In this document: positions 57,627-64,000 of the stretch, piece after piece | Numbering within the stretch: position 1 is the first letter of the stretch | How the letters are laid out: each line of letters begins with the position of its first letter | From: Solirubrobacteraceae bacterium | GTDB taxonomy: Bacteria > Actinomycetota > Thermoleophilia > Solirubrobacterales > Solirubrobacteraceae | Direction of reading: 5' to 3' | Assembly (NCBI GenBank): GCA_031177685.1 | Contig: JAPSGI010000013.1 | Location: forward strand, 33,434 to 97,433 | DNA: 64,000 nucleotides | The notes under the pieces: model-generated | Told to the model about the DNA's origin: nothing | Database searches by the model: none | The model's input: the letters and a program-made list of their open reading frames with translations, nothing else | Translations under genes and position numbers: made by a program

Positions 57627-58519
57627 GCCCCGGGCGCGCGGGCTTCCAGGACGGGGCGCTGTCCGGCGGCGCCATGCTCGGGCTCGCGCTGGCCGCGCTC
57701 GCCGCCGGGGTGGGCGGGGTGGCCGCCGGCGCGGCGTCGGAGACCGAGACCGTCGACGCGCGCGTGACCGCCGTGGCGGTCCCGGCCGGCAGCCGCGCCG
57801 TCCTGGCGCGGGCGCGCCTGGAGTCGCCCGCCCGCTACCGCCAGGCGCGCGCCGCGGGCGCGCGGATCGCCGCCACGCCCGACCGGCGCTCCTTCTACGT
57901 GATGTCACCGCCGGGCGCGCGCGGCGGCAGGGCGATCGTCACCTTCCACGGCTACCTGAGCACCGCCTTCGACGGGTTCGCGCACTTCCGTGCCGAGGCG
58001 GCGCGCCGCGGCTACACGCTGATCGCCGTCCAGTGGCGCCTGGGGCGCACGAGCCGCGAGTCCTACACGCCGCGCCAGATGTACGCGCAGGCGCGGGCGC
58101 TGCTGCGGAGGGCCGGCGTCGGGCGCGGCGAGGCGCTGCTGCACGGATACTCCAGCGCCGCCGCGCGCGTCTATGGCGTTGCCGCGCTGGACCGCCGGGG
58201 GTCGCGGCGCTTCGCGCTGGCGGTCGGCGACGCCGGCGGCGCGCGTCCCGGCCTGCCGATGTACGGCGAGGTGTTCGGCGGGGGAATGGGCCCGCGGCCG
58301 CTCGCGGGCACGCGCTGGGTGCTGTTCTGCGGCGGCCGCGACCCCGATCCCCGGCTCACCGGCTGCCCGATCATGCGCCGCACGCGCACCCTGATCCGCA
58401 GGCGGGGCGGACGCGTCGAGCGCTTCCTGGTCGACCCGCGCGCGTCGCACGGCGGGTTCCACGAGAACCCCGCCAACCAGCGCGTCGCGCTGGACGTGTT
58501 CGCGCGCCTGACCCGCTAG
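57623..58519 (+). CDS. Exported alpha/beta-hydrolase-like protein
   Basis: A 298-residue protein with a signal or membrane-anchor helix at residues about 14-38. The mature part has an alpha/beta-hydrolase layout: GRAIVTFHGYLSTAFDGFAH, GYTLIAVQWRLG, LLHGYSSAAARVYG (a GYSSA nucleophile elbow), LFCGGRDPDPRL, and PRASHGGFHENP holding a likely catalytic His. The ATG overlaps the acyltransferase stop (ATGA). An esterase or carbohydrate-esterase role on the cell surface, acting on the product of the acyltransferase, is a reasonable but unproven inference. Confidence 0.72.
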   Translation: MSPGRAGFQDGALSGGAMLGLALAALAAGVGGVAAGAASETETVDARVTAVAVPAGSRAVLARARLESPARYRQARAAGARIAATPDRRSFYVMSPPGARGGRAIVTFHGYLSTAFDGFAHFRAEAARRGYTLIAVQWRLGRTSRESYTPRQMYAQARALLRRAGVGRGEALLHGYSSAAARVYGVAALDRRGSRRFALAVGDAGGARPGLPMYGEVFGGGMGPRPLAGTRWVLFCGGRDPDPRLTGCPIMRRTRTLIRRRGGRVERFLVDPRASHGGFHENPANQRVALDVFARLTR

Positions 58520-58980
58520 CGCGGGACGTACGCGACGCGGCCCCAGGAGGGCTCGGGCGCCAGCTCGATCGGCTCGCCGTCGCGGTCGGGCTGGATGTAG
58601 GAGAACGTCAGCGTCGCGTGGTCGTAGGACACGTCCAGCTCGCCCTCCTTGACGCGCTGGTCGAGCCAGGCGCTGCGAAAGACCAGCCGGCGCAGCCAGT
58701 GGACGAGCGAGCGCTCGGCGGGCCCGACCAGGTCGGGCCAGCAGTCGTTGACGTGCTCGCCCAGCGCGGACGCGGGATCGTGCACCTCGCCGTTGACGAC
58801 GAGGTTGACCAGATCCTCCAGCTCGACGGGGTTCAGGCGCCCGTCGACGAACCCGAGCTTGAGCGCCGCCTGCTCGCAGCGCTCGCGGAAGTCGCGCTCG
58901 TTGAAGGTGAAGCGAAGCTCCCCGTACTCGAGCACGAAGTCCTGTCCGGAGTCGTAGTTGCCGCGACGCGCAGTGTCCAT
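58516..58980 (-). CDS. Hypothetical protein, 154 aa
   Basis: Family not recognised. The ATG at 58980 gives a soluble, acidic and aromatic-rich protein: DFVLEYGELRFTFNERDFRE, NPVELEDLVNLVVNGEVHD, ERSLVHWLRRLVFRSAWLD, ATLTFSYIQPDRDGEPIE. The composition is convincingly coding. No signal peptide or membrane helix. It converges on the hydrolase gene with a 4-base overlap of stops and diverges from the SDR gene at 59080. Confidence 0.72.
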   Translation of the reverse strand: MDTARRGNYDSGQDFVLEYGELRFTFNERDFRERCEQAALKLGFVDGRLNPVELEDLVNLVVNGEVHDPASALGEHVNDCWPDLVGPAERSLVHWLRRLVFRSAWLDQRVKEGELDVSYDHATLTFSYIQPDRDGEPIELAPEPSWGRVAYVPR

Positions 58981-59079
58981 TTTGGTGGTCCGCCGCCCGC
59001 CCCCGGCGGCGTCGTGATCATATGCGTGAGTCCTTCCGGCGCGCGCGGGCTGAATACGAACTTGCAGTAGGGTCGCTCG

Positions 59080-59832
59080 GTGGACTTCGACCTCTCAGGG
59101 AAGGTCGCAGCGGTGACGGGGGCCACGTCCGGGATCGGGGCGGCGACCGCGGAGATCCTCGCGGGAGCGGGAGCCAGCGTGGCCCTGGGCGGGCGCCGGG
59201 CCGACCGGCTCGACGAGGTGGCGTCGCGGATCTCCGGTGCCGGCGGCCGCGCGCTGGCGATTCCCACCGACGTCACGCAGGAGCCGCAGGCGCGCGCCTT
59301 CGTGGACGCGGCGCGCTCCGAGCTCGGCGGGCTGGACATCCTGGTCAACAACGCGGGCGTGATGCTGCTGGGGCCGGTCCAGGACGCCGACGTGGAGGAG
59401 TGGCGCCGGATGATCGAGGTCAACCTCCTGGGGCTCCTGTACTGCACCCACGCCGCCCTGCCGATCATGCGCGAGGCCGGCGGCGGCGACGTCGTCAACG
59501 TCTCCTCGACGGCGGGCCGCCAGGCCACGCTGGGCTCGGCGGTCTACAACCTCACCAAGTGGGGGGTCAACGGCTTCACCGAGGGCCTGCGCCAGGAGGC
59601 GCTGCACATCGGCGTCCGCGTGTCGGTGGTGGAGCCCGGGATGGTCTCCACCGAGCTGCTCTCCCACAACCGCAACCCCGTGGTCCTCAACGCCGCGGAG
59701 AAGTTCAGGGAGCGGGTCGGCACACCGCTGGAGCCCGCCGACATCGCCCGCGCGATCCTCTACGTCGTGGGCCAGCCGCCGCACGTGGCGGTCAACGAGG
59801 TGCTCGTGCGGCCCTCGCGCCAGCAGCGCTGA
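59080..59832 (+). CDS. Short-chain dehydrogenase/reductase
   Basis: A 250-residue SDR. NAD(P) site VTGATSGIGAATAEIL, DILVNNAGVM, catalytic Ser in VNVSSTAG, YNLTKWG (YxxxK), and the PG motif in VEPGMVSTELL. Arg residues after the second strand (GGRRADRL) suggest NADP(H). The substrate is unknown. GTG at 59080. Confidence 0.92.
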   Translation: MDFDLSGKVAAVTGATSGIGAATAEILAGAGASVALGGRRADRLDEVASRISGAGGRALAIPTDVTQEPQARAFVDAARSELGGLDILVNNAGVMLLGPVQDADVEEWRRMIEVNLLGLLYCTHAALPIMREAGGGDVVNVSSTAGRQATLGSAVYNLTKWGVNGFTEGLRQEALHIGVRVSVVEPGMVSTELLSHNRNPVVLNAAEKFRERVGTPLEPADIARAILYVVGQPPHVAVNEVLVRPSRQQR

Positions 59833-59835
59833 CGC

Positions 59836-61455
59836 TCAGGCGGCGATCGTGTCGCGCGCGCCGTCGCGCGCGCGCATCACGGCCCCGAAGGCGTCCACGA
59901 CGTGGGGATCGAACTGCGTGCCCGCGCAGCGGCGCAGCTCCGCCACGGCCTGGTCCTCCGTCATGACGCCGGGGCGGTAGGGCCGCCGCGACACCATCGC
60001 GTCGAAGGCGTCGCAGACCGCGACGACGCGCGCGCCGAGCGGGATCTCGTCGCCGGCCAGGCCGTCCGGGTAGCCCGTGCCGTCGACCCACTCGTGCGAG
60101 GCGCGCACGAGGTGGGCGACCCGCGCGAGCGCCGGGGCGGCGCTGACGATGCGCGCGCCGATGATCGTGTGGCGGCGGATGAACTCGCGCTCGTGGGGGG
60201 TCAGCGGGCCCGGCTTCAGGAGGATCGCGTCGGGGATCGCCACCTTGCCGACGTCGTGCAGCTCGGCGGCCTGGCGGACGCGCGCCACGTCGCGTTCGGC
60301 CATTCCCATGTGGGTGGCGACGGCTTCGCTCCAGGCGGCAACGCCGCCGAGGTGCGGGGAGAGGTCGGGATGGCGCTCCTCCAGCGCGCGCAGCAGCGCG
60401 TCGCCGACCTGGCGCCCGGCCGAAGGCCGGCCGCCGGTCTTGCGGACGTACATCCGCTGGTCGGCGAGCTGCAGCGCCTCCTCGGTGCTCGAGGTCTCGG
60501 TGGGCAGGACGACCGCCCCGTAGGAGCAGCCGATCGCGAAGCCCTCCCCGTGCGCGGACATCGCGCCGGCCAGCAGGTCGAGGAACGCGTCGACGTCGAG
60601 TAACGGGGCGGGGGCGAGCACGCAGAACTCGTCCCCGCCCAGGCGGTACGCGGTCCCGGCCGGGCGGGCCGCGCCGTCGAGCTGGTGCCCGAGTCGCGCC
60701 AGCAGCACGTCGCCCGCGGCGTGGCCGAAGGTGTCGTTGTAGCTCTTGAAGCCGTCGAGGTCGAACATCGCGAGCAGCGTCTCCGCGGGGTCGGGCGTCT
60801 CGGAGAGGCGCCGCAGGTCGGCCATCAGCTGGCGGCGGTTGGGGAGCCCCGTGAGGCTGTCCATCATCGCCGCGTCCTCGAGCTGCGCCTGCGTGGCGAG
60901 CATCCGGTCGCGGACGTTCTCGTTGAGCCGCCACGCGGCGATCGCCCCGATGCCCGCGCCGGCCACGAACAGCGCGTGGATTCCGGCCCACACCCACGGG
61001 TGCGCCCAGGCCTGCGGGCGGTTGTAGACCGCGTGCGGGTCGAGCGTCCCGACGATCCCGTGGTGCAGGAGCACGTAGGCGACCGCCACCAGGAAGGGGC
61101 GCCAGTCCTCGTAGAGCGTCAGCGCGACGATCATCACGAAGAAGTAGAAGTGCGCCTCGATCAGCCCGCCGGTGACGTGGACGAGCAGGGCGGCGGCCGT
61201 GAGGAGTCCCAGCGAGACCGACATCGCGCGCACCAGCCGGGTGAGGCGCGTCAGCGAGCCGACCACGGCGAAGCCGAGCAGGGCGCCGGCGTGCAGCGCC
61301 GTGTGACCGAGGCCGTATCCCTGGCTCAGGCCGTACGCGCCCAGCCCGAAGACGTTGAGCCAGAGCAGGACGAGCAGCGCACGGTGGCGGTGCTCCCATT
61401 CGGTGGCGGGCAGGGTGCCGCCCTTCGGCAAGAGCCGCCGCAGCGTCTGAGTCAC
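59836..61455 (-). CDS. Membrane GGDEF plus HD-GYP cyclic-di-GMP protein
   Basis: A 539-residue protein. About six N-terminal helices (residues 28-185) form a MASE-like sensor with HFYFFVMIVALTLYEDW. A GGDEF domain follows with RLGGDEFCVLA intact, so it can make c-di-GMP. An HD-GYP domain then has HDVGK, HTIIGARIV, SHEWVDGTGYPDGL, LGARVVAVCDAFDAM, so it can probably degrade it. Both active sites look complete. The ATG is at 61455. It diverges from the response regulator gene at 61571. Confidence 0.92.
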   Translation of the reverse strand: MTQTLRRLLPKGGTLPATEWEHRHRALLVLLWLNVFGLGAYGLSQGYGLGHTALHAGALLGFAVVGSLTRLTRLVRAMSVSLGLLTAAALLVHVTGGLIEAHFYFFVMIVALTLYEDWRPFLVAVAYVLLHHGIVGTLDPHAVYNRPQAWAHPWVWAGIHALFVAGAGIGAIAAWRLNENVRDRMLATQAQLEDAAMMDSLTGLPNRRQLMADLRRLSETPDPAETLLAMFDLDGFKSYNDTFGHAAGDVLLARLGHQLDGAARPAGTAYRLGGDEFCVLAPAPLLDVDAFLDLLAGAMSAHGEGFAIGCSYGAVVLPTETSSTEEALQLADQRMYVRKTGGRPSAGRQVGDALLRALEERHPDLSPHLGGVAAWSEAVATHMGMAERDVARVRQAAELHDVGKVAIPDAILLKPGPLTPHEREFIRRHTIIGARIVSAAPALARVAHLVRASHEWVDGTGYPDGLAGDEIPLGARVVAVCDAFDAMVSRRPYRPGVMTEDQAVAELRRCAGTQFDPHVVDAFGAVMRARDGARDTIAA

Positions 61456-61570
61456 AACGCTTCCTTCCGGTCACACACCCTGGGCCCGCTTCGGAGGAAA
61501 CCATCGGCACGCGCGGTGCGCGGCTTGACCAGCGGGGGCGAGTCCTCGGGCCCCGGCGGCTCTAGGTGGC

Positions 61571-62317
61571 ATGACCGACGAACGCTCGACGATCCTGGTG
61601 GTCGAGGACGACGCGGCGACGCGAAGCTTCCTCGCCGACAACCTCACCGCGGACGGCTACGACGTGCTGACGGCCGAAACGGCCCGCGACGCGCTGCGGA
61701 TGCTCGAACGCAAGTACCCCGACGTGGCGATCGTGGACCTGGGTCTGCCCGACGCCGACGGGCTGGCGCTGATCCAGCGCGTCCGGCGCGCCGACGGCGT
61801 GGCGACGCGGCTCAATCCCGACGTGCCGCTGCTCGTGCTCAGCGGGCGCGCGGGCGAGCTGGATCGCGTGCGCGGGTTCGAGCGCGGGGCCGACGACTAC
61901 CTCGTGAAGCCCTTCGGGTACGGAGAGCTGCTGCTGCGCGTCAAGGCGCTCCTGCGGCGCACCGCGCGCCGCCCGCGCGGCGGGCGCCTGCGGGTCGGCG
62001 ACCTGGAGATCGACCCGCTGTCGCGCGAGGTGCTCCTGCGCGGGCGGCGGATCGAGCTGTCGCAGAAGGAGTTCGCGCTGCTGCGCGCGCTCGCCTCGGA
62101 CCCCACGCGCGTGTTCACCAAGGAGGAGCTGCTGCGCACGGTGTGGGGATTTCGCTCGCTGGGCTCGACCCGGACGCTCGACAGCCACGCCTGCCGCCTG
62201 CGCCACAAGCTGGCGCGCGACGGCGACCGCTTCGTGCTCAACGTCTGGGGCGTCGGCTACCGCCTCGTGGACGGGCTCGTCGTGGACGGCGCGCCGCTGG
62301 AGGCCGCGGCGTGCTGA
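61571..62317 (+). CDS. OmpR/PhoB-type response regulator
   Basis: A 248-residue response regulator. Receiver domain: ILVVEDDAATRSFLADNL, phospho-acceptor Asp in VAIVDLGLPDADG, Ser in LLVLSGRAG, Lys in YLVKPFGYGEL. The winged-helix output domain follows: LEIDPLSREVLLRGRRIELS, QKEFALLRALASDPTRVFTK and WGFRSLGSTRTLDSH. The ATG is at 61571. The paired kinase gene overlaps its stop, so the two are one operon. Confidence 0.94.
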   Translation: MTDERSTILVVEDDAATRSFLADNLTADGYDVLTAETARDALRMLERKYPDVAIVDLGLPDADGLALIQRVRRADGVATRLNPDVPLLVLSGRAGELDRVRGFERGADDYLVKPFGYGELLLRVKALLRRTARRPRGGRLRVGDLEIDPLSREVLLRGRRIELSQKEFALLRALASDPTRVFTKEELLRTVWGFRSLGSTRTLDSHACRLRHKLARDGDRFVLNVWGVGYRLVDGLVVDGAPLEAAAC

Positions 62318-63057
62318 GCCTCGGCCTGTGCGCCACCGGCTGGCTCGCCGGCGCGGCGGGTGGCGCCGCGGCGGTCTTGCTGCGCCGGGAGCTGCTGCGG
62401 CGAGGCGAGCTGACCGTGCGGGCGTGCCACGAGGTTCGGGGGCCCCTGCAGGCGGCGCGGTTGGGGCTGCATCTGCTCGGGCAACCGGAAGCGCAGGCGG
62501 GGGCCCGGCTCGCCGCGGTCGACCTGGAGCTGCGCCGGGCGGCGCTCGCGGTGGAGGACCTCCACGCGGCGCGCGCGGGCAGGGCGGCGCGCCACCGGTC
62601 CGAGGCCGTCGACGTCGCGGCGCTGGTCCGCGACGCCGCCGTCGCGTGGCGCGCGACGGCGACGGCAGCGGGCGTGGCGCTGCGCCTGGAGGGGCCGGTG
62701 GAGGCGGCGGTCGTGCGCGGCGACCGGCTGCGGCTCGCGCAGGCCTGTTCCAATCTCGTCTCGAACGCCATCGAGCACGGCGGCTCGACGGTCGAGCTGC
62801 GCGCCCGCGCGGATGAGAGCCGGGTGCGCATCGAGGTCGCCGACGACGGCCCCGGCCTGCCCGCGCCGGTCCCGGCGCTCGCCCGCCGTGCGCGCAACGG
62901 AGACGGCCGCCGCGGTCGCGGGCTGGCGATCGCCGCCGACATCGCGGCGCGCCACGGCGGCCGCCTCAGCGCGGCCCCGGCCGCCCGCGGAGCCCGCCTG
63001 GCCCTCGAGCTCCCCCGCGCGGACACCGGCCGCGGCGAGCCCGGCCGCCCCGCGTGA
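62311..63057 (+). CDS. Sensor histidine kinase with minimal input domain
   Basis: A 248-residue kinase with one N-terminal hydrophobic helix (GWLAGAAGGAAAVLL) and no visible extracellular or PAS sensor. The H-box is CHEVRGPLQAARLGLHLL; the N-box SNLVSNAIEHGG; the G1 box ADDGPGLP; the G2 box RRGRGLAIAADIAARHGG. The GTG at 62311 overlaps the regulator's stop by seven bases. With so little input region, the signal may come from a partner protein or the membrane. Confidence 0.88.
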   Translation: MLSLGLCATGWLAGAAGGAAAVLLRRELLRRGELTVRACHEVRGPLQAARLGLHLLGQPEAQAGARLAAVDLELRRAALAVEDLHAARAGRAARHRSEAVDVAALVRDAAVAWRATATAAGVALRLEGPVEAAVVRGDRLRLAQACSNLVSNAIEHGGSTVELRARADESRVRIEVADDGPGLPAPVPALARRARNGDGRRGRGLAIAADIAARHGGRLSAAPAARGARLALELPRADTGRGEPGRPA

Positions 63058-63070
63058 CGCCCGCAGAGTG

Positions 63071-63103
63071 GACTTTGCCGCGCATAGCGCGGTCAATCCC
63101 ACA
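63071..63103. repeat. Copy 2 of the dispersed 33 bp palindrome-containing motif
   Basis: The inverted repeat CCGCGC-ATA-GCGCGG lies at 63078-63092. The block 63077-63096 is identical to 28744-28763. It lies between the kinase stop and the SAF gene, 30 bases upstream of the latter's ATG, the same placement as copy 1 has relative to imuB. Confidence 0.75.
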
Positions 63104-63133
63104 AAGCGCGGGGTGGGAGCGGTCCCGGGCGGG

Positions 63134-63826
63134 ATGAGCCGGCGGCGGCGGGGGGTCCTGCTGCTCGGGCTGGCGCTCGTGCTCGGCGGGCTGGCCGCCG
63201 CGGACGTCGCGCGACGGGAGGCGGCGCTGGCGCGCAGGCTCGGGCCGCCGGTGCCGGTCGTCGTGGCCCGCGTGCCGCTGGAGCCCGGCACGCGGCTGGA
63301 GCCGCGGCATCTCGCGGTGCGCCGGGTGCCGGCGCGGTTCGCGCCCGCGGGCGGGTTCGCCGCGGTGCGCGAGGTGGTGGGGATGCGGGTCGCGGTCCCG
63401 GTCGGGGCGGGCGACGACCTCTCGCCCGGCGAGCTGGGCGGCGGCGAGGGGGACGGGCCGGCACTGCGGGCCGGCGAGCGGATCGCCGACGTCGTCGCGG
63501 TCGGCTCGCCGGAGGCGGTCGTCCCCGGCGGGCGTGTCGACGTGGTCGTCACGCGCGAGGGGGAGGCGGGCGGTCCCGGCCGCAGCGAGCTCGCGCTGCA
63601 GGACGTAGAGGTTCTCGCCGCCGCGCCGGCGCAGGACGGTGCGGGAGAGCAGGCCGGCCCGCCCGGCGCGCCGCGCGTCGCGGCGTCCCTGCGCGTGACC
63701 GTCCGCCAGGCCGTCTTCCTCGCGGCCGCGCAGAGCTTCGCGCGCGAGATCCGCCTGCTGCCGCGCGCGGCCGGGGACCGCGGGCGCGAGGCCGGCGGGG
63801 TCTCCGCGGGCCAGGAGTTGGGCTAG
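63134..63826 (+). CDS. SAF-domain protein, CpaB/RcpC-like
   Basis: A 230-residue protein with one N-terminal membrane helix (GVLLLGLALVLGGLAAADV), then a SAF domain: PVPVVVARVPLEPGTRLEPR and GMRVAVPVGAGDDLSPGEL, with a C-terminal beta part (QDVEVLAAAPAQDG, RVTVRQAVFLAAAQS). This is the layout of CpaB/RcpC, periplasmic-side proteins of Flp/Tad pili. The ATG at 63134 follows CGGG. The exported protein that follows fits a pilus gene cluster continuing past the window. Confidence 0.82.
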   Translation: MSRRRRGVLLLGLALVLGGLAAADVARREAALARRLGPPVPVVVARVPLEPGTRLEPRHLAVRRVPARFAPAGGFAAVREVVGMRVAVPVGAGDDLSPGELGGGEGDGPALRAGERIADVVAVGSPEAVVPGGRVDVVVTREGEAGGPGRSELALQDVEVLAAAPAQDGAGEQAGPPGAPRVAASLRVTVRQAVFLAAAQSFAREIRLLPRAAGDRGREAGGVSAGQELG

Positions 63827-63877
63827 CGGGCCGGCCAAGTCGCCATCCCGGGCTCAAGCTTTTGCCCGCCGGACCCG

Positions 63878-64000
63878 ATGTGCGTGGCGAGGCTCATGCT
63901 CCGCCGCGTCCTTCTCGTCGCAAGTTCCCTCGCCGCGCTGACGGCCATGCTGGCCGTCGCGTCGCTCGCCGCGCCCGCCAAGGCGCCGGTCGTGACGTCG
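63878..64000 (+). CDS. Exported protein, cut by window end
   Basis: Only the N-terminus is visible. From the ATG at 63878 or, better, 63896 it reads MLRRVLLVASSLAALTAMLA, then an Ala-rich end, a clear signal peptide. It follows the CpaB-like gene, so a Tad-pilus component or other exported protein is likely; the family cannot be named from this fragment. Confidence 0.55.
   Translation, partial: MCVARLMLRRVLLVASSLAALTAMLAVASLAAPAKAPVVTS

Overview
The window is one stretch of very GC-rich chromosome from an actinobacterium. A member of the Thermoleophilia/Solirubrobacterales is the best guess. The clues are SOS boxes of the actinobacterial type (CGAAC-N4-GTTCG) at lexA and at an imuB-like gene, a type A RNase P RNA, a DUF6504 gene after imuB, DUF4333-type lipoproteins, many GTG starts with 1-4 base overlaps, and several secreted delta-60/FG-GAP/RTX repeat proteins. 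The taxonomic call is inference; no 16S gene is present.

Layout. 1-4442: a secreted propeller-like protein cut by the window edge, recD2 and an RTX-type protein. 4458-14721: a 10.2 kb integrative element inserted into the 3' half of tRNA-Leu(GAG). It is bounded by a perfect 66 bp direct repeat and GTTGTCA arm-type repeats. It carries a RES/Xre toxin-antitoxin pair, several unknown genes, a small HTH protein with two palindromic operators, a replication-relaxation protein, a frameshifted conjugative coupling ATPase, an excisionase, an HNH protein and the integrase. 14.8-18.9 kb: lexA, small proteins, rnpB, NTF2-like proteins, a PPOX flavoprotein and TetR. 18.9-28.7 kb: GNAT, a large FG-GAP/RTX protein, a TPR-LuxR regulator, an unusual pseudo-hydrolase/FAD-oxidase fusion, an LLM-SCP2 flavoprotein and a secreted metallopeptidase. 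28.8-30.3 kb: the SOS-controlled imuB-DUF6504 pair.

30.2-38.0 kb is the most interesting region. A cobalamin adenosyltransferase gene diverges from a cobalamin riboswitch. The riboswitch heads an operon of three exported proteins with transcobalamin-beta-like (DUF4430-type) domains, an EcfT, a fused double EcfA ATPase, and an EcfS subunit fused to an alpha/alpha-toroid domain. Animal intrinsic factor and transcobalamin are built from exactly these two parts, an alpha6/alpha6 barrel and a DUF4430-like beta domain. I infer a bacterial split-transcobalamin capture system feeding an ECF transporter.

38-40.9 kb: the three-subunit pntAB transhydrogenase. 41.1-42.9 kb: a two-gene module of unknown function (MerR-like protein plus unknown partner) behind an array of GACA-N3-TGTC palindromes. 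42.8-48.4 kb: def, an ACT regulator, a DUF72 protein and a three-gene type IV pilin-like operon. 48.5-54.3 kb: a FadR-type regulator with a perfect palindromic operator, a GMC oxidoreductase and its small partner, nitroreductase, glpD and a shortened dihydropteroate synthase. 54.3-59.8 kb: a transaldolase-family gene, a degenerate Rho, an acyltransferase, a secreted hydrolase-like protein, an unknown gene and an SDR. 59.8-64 kb: a GGDEF/HD-GYP protein, a two-component pair, and a CpaB-like SAF protein followed by an exported protein cut by the window end.
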